A DNA stretch of 64,000 nt from Henckelia pumila (taxonomy: Eukaryota > Streptophyta > Magnoliopsida > Lamiales > Gesneriaceae), in the NCBI RefSeq assembly GCF_033568475.1, contig NC_133121.1:135316375-135380374 (forward strand), given 5' to 3'. This document shows, one piece after another, positions 23,301-36,360 of the stretch. Each line of letters starts with the position of its first letter. Position 1 is the stretch's first letter. The notes under the pieces were generated by a model. The model had not been told where the DNA came from and did not search any database. It worked only from the letters and a program-made list of their open reading frames with translations. Made by a program: the position numbers and the translations under genes.

Positions 23301-25566
23301 AGTAGCCTTGTGACATGTTTAATGATTATTGTTTTGGAGCTTACCATTGGCTTTCTTCTAACATTGCAAGATAGATATTTGGTAGAATGCATGAAACTTG
23401 ATAGGTCATAGGTCTATGCATGTTAAATAAAAAGCCTGTTCATTTGAACATCTATACTAATTTCCTGGTTCACATAATTATGGAGAGGCTTAGATGAGAG
23501 TGAAAGGGCATGTTTTTCATTTCAGATACATAGAATCACAAAAAGTGAAACTAGTAAAGATCACAGCAGATTCTACCTATGCCACTTATCAGTCTATAGT
23601 TTCCTACTTGATATGGTTATGACTTGTGGTCACTGATCAAACTCTTATTATTTCACCATGTTGTACGATCATACAAATGAATGCATGAGATTGAGGTTAA
23701 AATTTTCGTTTTAAAGGTGTCATGGATGGGAATCTAAATGCAATTGGTGGTCAAGAATTGCTTTATTTTCTTTATTACTTCTCTATTTATGCCTGTGCCC
23801 AAGTTTGTCTTATGGTAGCGGCCAGGCCGTTAGAAACCTTTGCCCCATTTTGGGTCGAAGGGGCTAGTTTTTGTTTTCTGGTGGATACACATTCTGCGGG
23901 CATGGTCCTGCTGGTTTGTTTTCTAATGGAATGTCAAGTACCTCAACCATATTGTACTTGTCTGAGCTTATTGTCTAGGTAATTTGAGACGAATTGCCAA
24001 ATGAGATTTTTATCTGGGTGGTAGAGTTCATGGTAACTATAGGGTGATGCTAGAAAGAGACTGAAGACATTCACGCTTGGTGAAGAGATGTCAACTGATG
24101 CATAATTTATCAAATGCTTCTGTTCCATCTTTCAAGAATAAATAAATCATATTAAAATTTTTAACTTTCTTCCACAAATTATCCTTACAGAAAAAAAGAA
24201 CTAACTCAAACTGTATTTTCAATTAAGGGAAATGGAGTATATTTCATTGCTCCTCATCACTCTCTGACTAGTTTTGCTCGTGCAGGTGTCAGAATCTGGT
24301 TCTGTGAAGGTCGAGAAACTGATGAATATTGAACGCTATTCTCATGTTATGCACATCAGCTCCACTGTACGTACTTTTTGCTGAAGATTGGCCATATAAT
24401 TCGATATTTTTATGTAAAAAAACAAGCACCCTGAGCATGTTTGGTTTGTATAGTAGAGGAAAAGAAACATTTATTTTAAGCAAAATGGTGATGCTCTTGT
24501 TTTTTAATATCAGAAAGGCTTAAGCTGATTATTGCTTTGTCTTCACATTTTTCATGAAGATTCAGTTTTCGTTTACTGCTGTTTATTTTAAACATGTTCT
24601 TATTCAATACTGGTTGAAATTGATTTTGCAGGTTACTGGTCAGTTATCTCGTGGTCTGACCAGCTGGGATGTTCTGCGTGCAGCATTACCTGTAGGAACA
24701 GTTAGTGGAGCCCCAAAGGTTTTTCAACTAACTAGTTTCTTCAAGTTCATGATTCACTTTTGCATGTTCTCCCTTTCTGTTTCTCTACCTGCATCTTATC
24801 TAAACCGGGACGTTACCATCAATAGGAATTTCATTCCTCGTGTTAGACAATTCTCGAAGTCTAAACATCTTCTCTATGCTGCCTACTAACCGATAAAAAG
24901 AGAAAAAAAACTTGGGATAGAAGTTGCAATCAGCTATAGAAATCAGGAATATCTGTTTTGATAGTTTGATTACATGTTCGCTTGAGTTTATTAGAAATAT
25001 TATTTGATCATACAATCAGATTTGTCTGATTAAATGTGATTGGTAGGCCTTGAAACTTGGGATTTGAGGTACTCTTGTGGCCTCCTCCTGCAGAGCCGAG
25101 AGCCCCTTATTTAGTTGTGGAACGCACTCACATTTTATCTAGATGGTGCATGTTTTGGTTCACATTTTATCTAGATGTGCATATCTGAAAGATGCAATCG
25201 TATTGCCCATTTAATTAACCTTGTACTAATTTTAATTTGCAGGTAAAAGCCATGGAATTGATCGATCAACTTGAAGTTGCAAGACGTGGACCGTATAGCG
25301 GTGGATTTGGTGGCATTTCATTTACCGGAGATATGGACATTGCCTTGTCTCTGAGAACTATGGTGTTCCCAACCAACATCCGGTACGACACAATGTACTC
25401 GTACAAGGACGCTGTAGTCCGACGAGATTGGGTCGTCCATCTCCAAGCTGGGGCTGGTATAGTGGCTGATAGTGATCCAGCCGACGAGCACAGAGAATGC
25501 CAGAACAAAGCTGCTGGTCTTGCTCGTGCCATCGATCTGGCGGAGTCATCATTCATCGGAAAGTAA
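17396..25566 (+). CDS. ASA: Anthranilate synthase alpha subunit (TrpE-type), plastid
   Basis: This enzyme converts chorismate plus glutamine-derived ammonia to anthranilate, the first committed step to tryptophan, in plastids with a beta (glutaminase) subunit. Eleven exons encode 568 residues: 17396-17510, 17606-17790, 19001-19190, 19623-19774, 20261-20376, 20471-20717, 20807-20863, 22610-22762, 24286-24366, 24632-24718, 25243-25566. All junctions keep phase. The seventh intron must start with GC (AAG/GCAAGT), since the only nearby GT gives an in-frame stop. Residues 1 to about 38 look like a transit peptide. FLFESVETG (about 88-96) corresponds to the tryptophan-sensing LLES region of TrpE. 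The chorismate-binding core is complete: [84 protein letters not shown], and [12 protein letters not shown] with EC.NKA near the end. The length matches plant ASA1/ASA2 (about 600). Confidence 0.96.
18480..18840 (+). mobile_element. LINE 3' remnant in ASA intron 2
   Basis: Plus-strand readings give [22 protein letters not shown] and then [19 protein letters not shown] followed by [15 protein letters not shown] (about 18704-18823). This matches the well-known C-terminal tail of plant non-LTR reverse transcriptases (patterns like MLRWMCGHT, RGRPKKTW..VI..DL, DR..WR..I..AD). Stops and frame changes break it. It lies in sense orientation within intron 2 and ends about 160 bp before exon 3. Confidence 0.8.
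20864..22609 (+). other. GC-AG intron 7 of ASA
   Basis: Exon 7 ends with the codons for VKK and the intron opens with GCAAGT, the strong GC-donor consensus (AG/GCAAGT). The acceptor is CTATCGCAG. With this junction the protein reads [16 protein letters not shown], matching the family. The intron is 1746 bp and contains a TTTCGG hexamer run at about 22211-22244. Confidence 0.85.
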
Positions 25567-27116
25567 TATGGAAAACATAAAGATTATCATATGGCCTGAT
25601 CCGGATTGTTTCTTTTTTCTTTTATTTATTAATTATCAAACAGCTCTTGAGCTATGATTAGAGCTGTAAACGAGTCGAGTGGCTCACGAGCTTTTCGAAT
25701 TTTCGAACTCACTCGATAAATATTTTATTCATATTCGATGTTATTGAACTTAGTCGAACACGAAATAAGTTATTTATTTATTTTTTACCCAAAAAACTTT
25801 TTAGTTCTTTTAAGAAATAATAATCTGTATTGGGTGGGTGTGATTACGAAGAACAAAAGACTGTTGTGATTAATCGGTCGATTTTGCGATATAGATTGTC
25901 GATTTTCAGTCTAATTTAATTCAACTCTGAAAAATATTAGGGTTAATAACGTTATGACAATTAAAAATAACCCAAATGAATTTAAAAATAGCAATTATCT
26001 CCGTAACATTTGTATTAATCTTACATATTGCCCCCTTCGTTAAACGATTTAATAAAAACTTATTTGATTGGCCAAAGATTTCTATCCCCTTCCAAATTTA
26101 CCCTTTTATTAACTTACAACTCCTTTGTTAACTTTTAGTGTTTTCGTAATTATTTTTTAAATAGTTATTGGTTTAAATAAACTTTTTTAATATTAGAATA
26201 ATTTGATTTCAAATTACTTTCAACTATGAATGTATCTATATTATATAATTTATACTATATATAAAAGTTGAGTAACTTAGAGGGAGAACTTTTTTTTCAA
26301 AATTGTCCTTTCAATTCATATATGTAAATTTGAATTTATTTGTATATATTTTTCTCAATTAACAATTATAGATAAAATAAATCATTTTTAAATTTAATTA
26401 TAATTAAAGATTTTATTTCTGGATATTTTTATATTTTTCTCAACTAACCATTATAAATATGATATTGATAAATAAATTTTAAATAAATATTTATATTATT
26501 TTAGAAATGAAAAAATAAATATAAATATTATTAAAAAATAACATCTAGATATAACATACAATATTAAAGATTATATGGTTTTATACACACGCAACGAATG
26601 TATGCGATTATGCTAGCATATATAATAGTTGATCACTCTAGTAGTTGAACACCTTAGAATGAAGACATCAACTTTTTTTTCCGCCAAAATATGTCTTTAC
26701 ACTGTATGAATAAGTAAATTTGATTTTATTTATATATATTTTCATAATTTTCTCAATTAATTATTATAGATAGGATAAAATGATAACATTTAAATTTATT
26801 TTTATATTATTTAAAAAATAAAAAAAATTTAAATTTTATTTTAAAAAAATATATTTATATATAACATACTATAATAAGTATATCATATGATTTAATACAC
26901 ACGCAGCATGTGTGCGGTTATATTAGTTTTAATTAATTTTTTGTGTGACAATAATATCTATTAAATTATATATAATAAAACTGAAAAAAAAAACACAGTT
27001 CCAGTTTTATATATTAAAACTAAAATTAAATTATTACTACATATAAAAAAATCAAATATACTCTTTTTATAATTTTGACTATTTTTAAATTTTGATTTTG
27101 ATTTATCTTTAAGTGC

Positions 27117-27150
<34 letters not shown>

Positions 27151-27809
27151 TTATCGCTCACAGCCACATGCAAGTTAGATATATTTTTTGTTTTGTTTTT
27201 TTTTGTTTTTTTCGGGAGAAAAACATTATCCGAATATGGGGACCACAACTCCACAAGTGACAAGGGGTGTCCTGGAAATTATTATTACTCATATAATATA
27301 ATTTTATAAAAAAATAATTAAAAATTAAGATAGTGGGATAGTGGGGATAAGATGTGGGAGTTTTTTAATCATAAATTATATTTTTACCTTTTAATCATTG
27401 AATATATTTGAAAGAATTATAAGGATAAATTTGAAAATCTATTAAAATGACCAAAATTAGTTACTCTAATGAGTTTATCAATTATAATATAGTAAAGATT
27501 ATTATTATTATTATTATTTATTATTATTATTATTATTATCTATATCTATATCTTTACTTAGTTTATTTATTTATTTTATATCTATTCTATATTATTAAGT
27601 TTGTGTGCATATGTTTGCCAATATATATATATATTTATTTTATTAAATGTGAGAAGCCTATACAAACCGTTTTTTGGTGTCATAGTGATTTTTCTCCTAT
27701 TTGTTCCTTTTATACCCCTACACTCTCTTTCCAATACATTATATTTATATATTGTGATTTACACACGCATTAGCAATGCGTGTGTTCAGTGACTAGTTAT
27801 ATATAAAGA
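25567..27809. other. gene-free stretch between ASA and the hAT element
   Basis: After the ASA 3' UTR there is a repeat-like segment at about 25660-25770 beginning GAGCTGTAAACGAGTCGAG, a phrase common in dispersed plant repeats. Long AT-rich tracts and (ATT)n microsatellites at about 27118-27151 and 27498-27540 follow. Two passages (about 26580-26640 and 26880-26930) share ACACACGCA(A/G)C with similar flanks, suggesting two copies of one worn repeat. No gene is supported. Confidence 0.5.
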
Positions 27810-28375
27810 CATTGTTCTAAAAAATGGAATTAAACGGGATTAAATGTGAAACGTGATGAAAACGCTATTAGGTAAAAACGGGAAAAAATGGTCAACTTTA
27901 AGTTGACCATATTAAACGTGATTAAAGGTATTTAATCGAGATTAAACGTGATTTTTGTAAAAAAATTAGTTTTTTTTTAAAAATAAATTATATCAATTTA
28001 AAAATCTTAAAATAAAACCATTTTCTTCAAAATCAAATAAATAAATCCGGTCATATTTTTTCAAAACCTTTTTTTTCAAAATTCTTGTGTTCTGGGTACT
28101 GTTTAAAATTTTTGATGCGGTCTAGCTATAAACATTGCCAAAAATTATAGTTTTGATATTTTTTTGCTTTTAAAAATTTGAAAAATTGTGTGTTACTATT
28201 AAATTTATTATATATGTGTGTTATTTAGCCTATATATTAGTAATAAATAATTAAAATTTTAATAAAAGCTTGAAATATTTTTCCACGTTTTAACTTGTAT
28301 TAAACATGTTTAAACTTGTGAAACTTGAAACTTGATCTCGACGTTTCGCCGCATTTCGCGTTTTTTAGAACCTAG
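27810..28375. mobile_element. Non-autonomous hAT-type element
   Basis: The left terminus is CATTGTTCTAAAAAATGG. The right terminus, read in reverse complement, is CTAGGTTCTAAAAAACGCG. The 8 bases flanking the element are TATAAAGA at the left (27802-27809) and TATAAAGT at the right (28376-28383), a near-perfect 8-bp target duplication as made by hAT transposases. The interior (566 bp in all) has repeated ATTAAACGTGATT-like subterminal motifs and no transposase. Confidence 0.8.
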
Positions 28376-28803
28376 TATAAAGTAAGAGCACTTTAGTGGT
28401 CTTTTGATATACTCACTTAATCTATTTTTTTTCAAACAAAAAAAGACAACGCAAAATTATCAAATTGTAAAAAAAAAATTAAATCAAATACTTAAAAAAA
28501 ATAAATTTATATTATATACCAAAAAATATAATATTTGTATATAACATTTTTATCGTGTGCGAAAGAGAATATCCAAACTGTGACAGACGGCACACGCACA
28601 TCACTGCGGACAAAGGTAAGGTGGTCTCATTCTCAAACAAATATTGTAATTGAAATTCTTCCTGACTTTAATCTCATTGATAATTAATCAGACAGTTCGC
28701 CAAAATTCTTATTGAAATCAATCATTGAATCTGTCGCCAAGCTTTGTTTCTTAATCTGAGATTTTAAGCACATAATCTGGAAACAATTTGTACGGAACAG
28801 ATT

Positions 28804-31213
28804 ATGGAAATCACAAAGGTGTACATAGTGTAAGTGATCCATATATGACTACTGAATATTCCATCCATGATTTAATTAGCTGCGTCTCTTATTCTCATTC
28901 TTTTTTCTTTTTCTTTTTTGTTTTTGGGCTGAAGGTATTATTCATTGTATGGGCATGTGGAGAGCATGGCTAGAGAGATTCAAAGAGGGGCCAATTCAGT
29001 TCCTCATGTTCAAGCCACACTTTGGCAGGTAAGATTTTGTTCACCGAATGCAAGAAATCTTAATTTGTCTGATCTATCTGTAGGAATTGACTTCTTGTTG
29101 GGTTCATTTTTTGTTATTAATGCTGGTTGTGCTTGTGGGTTTTTTATTTGGATTCATGCCTCGACACTTGGGATGAAATTTAGCAACTTTGGAGTGTGGT
29201 GGCTTTCAATTCACTCCGTGTTTTAATGTTTTTCATTCTATTTATGAGTTCTAGATTTCTTTTGTAAGCGTTTTGGTCATATGAACAAGTTCATTACTTT
29301 GTTACAAAATTACAATCGTCTGTTACCCACCATTTTAGATAATATGCGACATCGGTGGTTTGTGCTTAATGCTTAAGTTTTAGTTGAATGAATTCAGGCA
29401 TAAATTGGTTGTATTGTTTATTTTTAATTATAATTGTGTGAAGTTTATTGTGAAGTTATCTCAGTAATCATATCCTACCACCTTTTTTTATTAGAGGGAT
29501 TTTAAATTGGAAAGGATACTCAAGTTTAATGCCAACAAATTTGACAGAAACTTTTACGTTACTAGTAGTTTTGCTTCAAATGTAGGTACCAGAGACGCTA
29601 CCGGATTTGGTTTTGAAAAAGATGAAGGCTCCTCACAAAGCTGACGATGTGCCTGAGATCAGTCCAGGACAGCTTCTGGAGGCTGACGGATTTATCTTTG
29701 GATTTCCATCCCGCTTTGGGGTAATGGCCGCACAATTCAAAGCTTTCTTTGATGCCACTGCTGACATTTGGGCTACACAAGCACTTGCTGGGAAGCCTGC
29801 AGGGATTTTTTGGAGCACAGGTTTTCATGGAGGTGGTCAAGAACTAAGCGCGTGAGTTTTTTTATTCTTTTGGCTTGAGATTGCAGTTTTTAGAGTTTTT
29901 TGAGAATTTTATGTACAGTTGAAGTTTCTATACTGTTTGCTGCTGCTGTTTGTTTAATTTTGAACTTAACTAATTTGAAACTAAAAAAAGGAAGAACATA
30001 AGTTCCCTTTGAAAGATAAAAGAGGGCTGAAATTTTAGTCAGTAGGCAGAAAGAAATTTTGTTAGTTTTTACTTTTTTATATATGCAAGTCATCACTTGT
30101 TTTTCTTAAATTTTATGTTTGTGGGTTGGCTAATATCGAGAATCGATCACTTGTATGTGCTGAGCAAAAAGCCATCTACGCAGCATCAAGTGGTGGTATG
30201 GATTTTTGAGTTGAAGTTGGAGGCAGTGTCATCCTAACAAACATCGCAAATTCAATAGCAAGATGGTTTTCCTCATTTTGTGAAATTGAGGGGGAAGGTT
30301 TCTCAAATCAATCATTAAAACTGATTAAAGTTGCTGGCCTAAAAAACAGGATGTTACTATTTAACATAACTTCTTTGGGCCCTTTGCATTCTCTTAAAAA
30401 AATTCTACAAATGACTCTTGTTATGTGCTAATTAAGGTTCACTCGCGTCTTACATATTAGCTTTTGTAGTCACCTGTTTCCAAAGTGGCACAGAGGACTA
30501 AAGATAGCCCTTCGGAAAATCCTTTCCAAGTTTCTTCTTGAAACCTTAAGTGGATGCATATACTCAGTTGGATGATGCTGGGACTGAACGCATAGCATGC
30601 AATGTCAACTGTTATTTCATACTCTCTTAGACAGCACACACGACTCGGTACTGTTATGTGTCTATTTTTCGGAAGAACTACCTTGAAACATTTATCATTG
30701 AGTGGACACTACAATATAGAGTTTGGTTAGCCGGAATATTTGGAGTTCTTTCCTAAAACTCTTTATATCATAAACTTAGAAGCCTTTAAGTTTAATTGTT
30801 GTTGCTTTCCCAATGTCTTACATCTCGAGTTCAGTAAGGATAAACGAGACCAATACACCAGCGTTTTAAATTTGAATTCAACAGATTGATTATATTGACT
30901 TAAGTGATGTCGAATTATTGCAATATACATTATCTATTTCAATATCGTTTCTTATAGCAATTGGTTTTTGTTCGATAATGTTTGCAGATTGACAGCGGTA
31001 ACACAGCTAGCACATCATGGCATGATATATGTTCCTCTTGGATATACCTTTGGCAGCGGAATGTTTGAGATGCATGAGGTGAAGGGTGGATCTTCATATG
31101 GTGCAGGAACGTATGCAGCAGACGGTTCGCGGGAGCCCACAGAGCTTGAACTTCAGCAAGCCTTTTATCAAGGTAAGTACATTGCTGAAATTACAAGGAA
31201 GCTCAAGATTTAA
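28804..31213 (+). CDS. NAD(P)H:quinone oxidoreductase, FQR1/WrbA family
   Basis: A flavodoxin-like FMN enzyme that reduces quinones by two electrons, avoiding semiquinone radicals; plant members are cytosolic or plasma-membrane associated. Four exons (28804-28829, 28935-29028, 29586-29851, 30988-31213) encode 203 residues, the usual family length. The first exon is only 26 bp. The start [16 protein letters not shown] places the FMN phosphate-binding loop at residues 7-16 (family pattern YYSxYGH). [38 protein letters not shown] and GGGQE are the second and third FMN-contact regions. [23 protein letters not shown] and [20 protein letters not shown] form the C-terminal signature. All junctions are GT-AG and in phase. 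It resembles At5g58800 more than FQR1 itself, from memory. No catalytic residue appears lost. Confidence 0.94.
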
Positions 31214-32778
31214 GCCTTCTCTCATAGAATGTCATGTATTCGATGTAAATTTTCCAAAGATTCAGAACGCCATATAAAATTCAATGTCTCTACGGATCTT
31301 GAAAGTTTCATTCCGCATATGCAGTTCGATTCGGACAATTATCAACAAAACCACTTTTTTGGGCATCATTCTAGGATCCATAATATCTGTAGGATGACTG
31401 CTTGTTTGGATCATAATCTTCTTAATCATTTGACCCTCTAAGTTAGAGTCTTATCAAGAACGAGAATTTCGAATAGTTACGACGAACTTTGAAATTTCCC
31501 AGAATCAACATTAGGATATGATCAAGAACTAATTCAGTAATATCAATGCTCAACCAACAGTATAGATATTCTGCTTGCCAAAAGGCTATCTTGATGCAGT
31601 TAAGTGTTTCAAAGTCATAATCTTTAGCCAAGACTTTTTGGAATTTATGGTCGGTTTAGAATTCGAAAGAGATTTATTCTATGTAATTTTGGAAAATAAA
31701 TTTTGTTTGTGTAAGAAAAGTGGAAATCAATAGTTTTCTATATAAAAAAATGGGATAATTTAGGGGATATCATAAATCATACAATCTCCCGTAAACATCT
31801 CAAGAATCAATTTTGTGATGCTGATAAAATTGTCTGAAATTTGTTAACATAGACACACATGCAATTGTTACATGGTGCTTAGTTTTAAAAATATATGGTG
31901 AAAGATATATTAATTAATTAATTTGATGATAACGCGGGGTCTTTATAGCATAGCCTTAGCATTGTGTACTAGCACTACTCGATGACTTTCAAATATTTAA
32001 AAGATGATAAATAAAAGAAACTTAGATTTGCGCACCAAAGAATTTGACTGCCTAAATCGAGGAGCCAAGTATACCAAAGCCTATTAAAACTTTCGGATCT
32101 ATTTTTGGTTTTTTAAATTACGTTAAGAAAATGATATTAAAAGATCCCCGAGGAGAAGAAGAGATTCAATATTCGATTTTTTTTTTGTTCTTCTCAAATT
32201 GATAAAAGGATGTGGACAATTGATCCAAACATGGTGTATATTGCATTTATATGTCGAGTACTCGGCTTATATATTACTAATAATTCAATAAAACATATTA
32301 TTTTAAAGCATACACGCATCCACGAATTCATTTTATAAAATGATATATTATACATTCTAATATTTTTTTAAAAAAAATACAATGCGCACACACTATTAAT
32401 TCTCACGCATATCTTCTCTATACTATTCTCATGGTGTATACTAATTTTTTTATTTTCATTTATTCTAATTAATGATAAGTCATCAACTTTCATGTTAGAA
32501 TTTTTGGAACCACATCAGCAATTAAATCGAAACAAACCGAAAATTAAAATTTAAAATACCAAAAGCAAATCTTGAAAACTTACTAGACTAAAATCCAAAA
32601 CTGAACAAATTCATAGGAAAAAAAAAACTATTTCCCCATATTATTATACATGTGGATTATGATTTTGTAACATATAATAAGTTCAATATATATAACACAC
32701 AACAAACTACAATATTTAACATTGAACACATCGAAACGTATAACAAGAGAAATGAAATTCAAGAATTGAATTGAATCT
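31214..32778. other. intergenic stretch between convergent genes
   Basis: This is the region between the 3' ends of the quinone reductase (+) and the PRISE gene (-). It contains the two 3' UTRs, AT-rich sequence and no supported gene. Short open frames near 31229-31631 overlap on both strands and show no family resemblance. Confidence 0.55.
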
Positions 32779-33966
32779 CTATGGAACTAATCTGTCAGCT
32801 CTCATGACATCAATCCAATACGAGATCGAATCCAAAGCTTGGTACTTTGTCTTGAATCCCAACTCATCAATCTTCTCTCTTGCAGCCAACATTTTCACAG
32901 GACATCTAAAAAGAACATCGATGAAACCCCAATTAGCCAAATCCTCCATATTCGTATCCACAAGCCCTTCTTTCACCACTATTTCATTCCAAACACTCCC
33001 TTTATCACACATGGCCGAGGAATACACAAAATCCTCGGAAAACATGTCTTCTTCCGACACTTCCAACCCGAATTTAATCCCGATATCCCTCCACATCCCC
33101 ATCCACGTATAACCCTCACCGTTGATCGCGTTAAACGCCTCCCATCGATCTTGATCAATGCCGCTACCACTCGACTTCATCAGGATTAATTCTTGATTCG
33201 TAGCAGCCCAAATGTGTTGATCCGCCACGAGACGTGCATCGGACAAGTCGATGTACATTTCTTCCCAACATTTCTTTGTGCCACCAAACACAAAAGGGAG
33301 GCTCAAATGCTTGCAAATAGCTCCATAAACACACAAACTACCGATGAAATTGTATAGAGTTCTTTGAGAAGAACCTAGTATCAATCCAGGCCTTTGAATA
33401 GACCATGTCACAATATCACCTAACAATCTTTCTTGCAACAAATCCTCAAGTCCATAATAAAAGTTACGTCCATTACCGCTTTCCACCCTCGGAGAATCCT
33501 CTCTATAGGACCGATCTTGGTCTCCTCCCGAAGCCGGCCCTCGCAACGACACGTAATGCTTCACTCCCGTCTGGATGGAGAAGTGTTTCAGCCCCTTCGA
33601 AAGCGGGAGGATGGCATTCAAAACATTAGACAACATGGCCTTGTTTTGATCGAAACATTCGTGGGTATCTAAAGGGAATTGGCTAGCCCAAGTTACCCAA
33701 AAGATGTGAGTAACATCCTCCAACACATTACTCCTGCCGAGCTTTTCTTGTGTTTCCTTTGTGTTTAAGAGATCACAAGAAATGAAATGGTAATTAGCTT
33801 CACCTTCCATACTCATGATACTGCTGCAGATGTCTCGTTTTCGGGCTACGCCGTAGACCTTCCATTTTCGAGTCGAAAGAAGCTTCCTCGCGAGCTCCTT
33901 TCCCACCAGCCCAGTTACACCAAAGATGGCTGCTACATTTCTGTATCTCTTGTCATTTACAGCCAT
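32779..33966 (-). CDS. PRISE-family reductase (progesterone 5-beta-reductase/iridoid synthase-like)
   Basis: A short-chain dehydrogenase/reductase of the PRISE family, NADPH-dependent enone reductases. One uninterrupted exon encodes 395 residues from [10 protein letters not shown]. An in-frame ATG 19 codons earlier is less likely because the family begins close to the Rossmann fold. Visible motifs: [11 protein letters not shown] (NADPH loop), [37 protein letters not shown] with the catalytic Lys, [10 protein letters not shown] with the catalytic Tyr, [50 protein letters not shown] and [13 protein letters not shown]. It lacks the MSWWWAGAIG leader of the classic P5BR clade and fits the At5g58750-like subclade. 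After the catalytic Lys the sequence is HYVSLRG rather than HYMGPF, so the gatekeeper Phe is not conserved. The substrate is unknown; iridoid synthesis is not implied. Confidence 0.9.
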   Translation of the reverse strand: MAVNDKRYRNVAAIFGVTGLVGKELARKLLSTRKWKVYGVARKRDICSSIMSMEGEANYHFISCDLLNTKETQEKLGRSNVLEDVTHIFWVTWASQFPLDTHECFDQNKAMLSNVLNAILPLSKGLKHFSIQTGVKHYVSLRGPASGGDQDRSYREDSPRVESGNGRNFYYGLEDLLQERLLGDIVTWSIQRPGLILGSSQRTLYNFIGSLCVYGAICKHLSLPFVFGGTKKCWEEMYIDLSDARLVADQHIWAATNQELILMKSSGSGIDQDRWEAFNAINGEGYTWMGMWRDIGIKFGLEVSEEDMFSEDFVYSSAMCDKGSVWNEIVVKEGLVDTNMEDLANWGFIDVLFRCPVKMLAAREKIDELGFKTKYQALDSISYWIDVMRADRLVP

Positions 33967-34023
33967 TTTTTTTTTTAAATATCTTTTTTGGTAAAATGAA
34001 GTTATAAACCAGATTTCATACAT

Positions 34024-34610
34024 GCAAGGGACTGCAATATATATGTGCCGGAGGTTATATAATAGGAGATTTTACAAATATATAGGAGAAAAAAACACAA
34101 AACTCAAGGGAGCTCATGAGGGAACACATCAATGCTCCACCACTTGGTAGGAGCTAGCTAGCATTATATATATTGTAGCGTGTGTATATCAAAATTGTTT
34201 CATTATATTAATTGAATATTGGTCATGACATATATCGAATGAGCTAGCTAGCAACCTCCATGTTTATAGGAGAGAATTAATATTGCACCTTTTTTACTGA
34301 AACAAGGCAATGTTTTTTTAATTAGTCAAGTTGGTATTTGATCAAAAGCAACTAGTTGCGGCGTCAAAGCAATATTCACCGAGGGTTCGTAGGTAGGTAG
34401 GTAGCTAGGTAGATTATTAATGTTGTATTTTTTAACAAACATATATTTTATAAGGCGATTTCACGGACCTATATATTGTAAAAAAAAAAAATAGGTCGAT
34501 TTAACTCATATTTATAATAAAAAATTAATAATTTTTTTGGACATAAAAATTAACAGGTCAAGTAAAAGATTCATATCACTAAAGTGCAACCGGGTAGAGT
34601 TCAACCTACC
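34024..34610. promoter_or_regulatory. Upstream region of the PRISE gene
   Basis: There are two identical palindromic 12-mers GAGCTAGCTAGC at 34151-34162 and 34241-34252, 90 bp apart, and a GTAGGTAGGTAGGTAGCTAG run at 34390-34412. They lie upstream of the minus-strand PRISE gene and may be promoter elements, but no known factor site was assigned. Confidence 0.35.
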
Positions 34611-34757
34611 TTAAGGCCCCGTTTGGTATGTTGGATAAACTCTTGATTGTCTTGCAATCACATGTTTGATGTAATAATTGATCATAGATAAAAATAATGA
34701 TTGATTAAAAGTTAGATAACTCATTGATATCTCATCTATGTACCAAACGGGGCTTAA
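34611..34757. mobile_element. Tourist/PIF-Harbinger-type MITE
   Basis: The left end TTAAGGCCCCGTTTGGTA and the right end TACCAAACGGGGCTTAA form a 14 to 15-bp inverted repeat with a single base difference, flanked by TTA/TAA as expected for PIF/Harbinger insertion. The length is about 147 bp, AT-rich inside, with an internal inverted repeat (ATAATTGATCAT... AATGATTGATTA). It is structurally complete. Confidence 0.85.
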
Positions 34758-36360
34758 GGGTTTTACCCGAATCATAAATCCAATGTCTCATGATTTGTCA
34801 CATCAACAATATCCCATTAATTATGCTCATGTGTATAAATATTGATCATCGAATGCATGATTTGGATAATATCTATGAGGTAGAATCCGTTTTTAACAGT
34901 AAAACGGGAGTTAATGTGTTCTTTAATTACTTCACCTTCTTAATTAATGACCTTGATTATGCCAATACGTTGCTTGCATAATATTATATTGCATTATGTT
35001 ATAATATTAAAATTAACATGTGGTGTTTGATGAAGACATCATTACGATCATGTCAGCTATTTTTATTTTTTTTTGGAAAAAATTAGAAGGGTTTCAACTT
35101 TTTATTTTTTATTTTTTATTTTTTGAAATTAACTTTGAAGACTTTACCTGCGAAATGCTAGTCGTTAGAATGGCTTTAAAATACCTACACATATAATTAT
35201 AAGGGGTTAATAAGATTTAAAGATGAAGGTTATATTAGAGTAAAATTCTCGAGAATTAATTCGATTAAGAAAATCTGGTGACTTATTGAGCTATCTTTGA
35301 TTCTAAAATAAATTATAAAACGAAAGGTATATATATGTTGCATATAGATAATAGTGAAAATTGCATATATATGTAATGACTAACTAGTATCTTAACATTT
35401 ACATGTTGGTGTTCTTAAAATGGGCTTTGAATCATTATTGAGAAAAAATGTGATTGATAATATAATTAAGTTGAGTGTGGAATATCATTAAGAAACACGA
35501 TCACTCCTCAAAATTCAACTTGGCTTTATATAATAACTAGTGGGTACTTGGAGAATTGGCAAGTTTGAGCCTCGTGCTTGACATTGAAGCCATTGGGTGT
35601 AGGAAGTGTGTGCCCAATGCTATACACATGGCAGGCAATCATTGGACGTCCCTTGACAATTTTTTTTTTTATGTCAATAATGTCCATGATCGTTATTTTT
35701 TGATGGACCCTGAGTTATATATAAACCTCTAGATCAATAGTATGATAACATGAAAAACACGTAATTAGTCAAGTAATTAACTTGCAAATTTTTTTAGCGA
35801 CATTAATGTACCATAATGAACTGTCAATATTCCGTAGAAATAGAAATGACGAATTTTAAATTAATGATGATAGATATTGGAGACATTCATGATTTCGTTT
35901 TTAACTAATCAAGAAACATAAACATTTGGAAAATTTTACATTTGGCTAAGAACGTTCGTGACATAATATATGTAAATTGGATTTTTTTACATTTGGCTAA
36001 GAACGTTCTCAACCTTGTTTCTCATTAATTCCCCAGAATTAAGTCAACTGTCATCACACATATTTGATATTCTATTTTATCAAAATTGCTATTTTTAAAA
36101 ATAAATAATAAATAAATAAACATATATATATATATATATATATATATCACTTAATCTTTAACCAGAAAGATATCATTAAATATCTGTCAAACAAAATCTA
36201 CATAATTAATCAGATGTGCAGGGGAAAAACTGACTACATCTTCGAGAAATTGGTAAACCTTAAATTATGGCAGTTTGTACAAACTGTGATAATATAATAC
36301 TTTCTCGATGAAAGAGGATAATATTTGCTTTAATAAGAAATCTATCATCATTATGTCAAA
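34758..36360. other. gene-free stretch, one dispersed repeat
   Basis: At about 34770-34890 is a copy of a dispersed repeat (TGTATAAATATTGATCATCG then AATGCATGATTTGGATAATA) that recurs at about 38505-38600 and, inverted, at 61234-61326. A small 7-bp stem (CATTGGG/CCCAATG, 35591-35619) was seen and judged insignificant. An (AT)n tract lies at about 36122-36147. No gene is supported. Confidence 0.5.

Noticed and set aside
32771-33672. Plus-strand open frames over the PRISE gene
   Set aside because: They are antisense shadows of a well-supported minus-strand protein.
17396-33966. A biosynthetic gene cluster made of ASA, quinone reductase and PRISE reductase
   Set aside because: The neighbours match an ancestral gene order also seen in Arabidopsis, and no methyltransferase, P450 or acyltransferase is present.
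35591-35619. A small hairpin as a possible microRNA
   Set aside because: The stem is only 7 bp; a plant microRNA precursor needs a paired region of about 21 bases or more.
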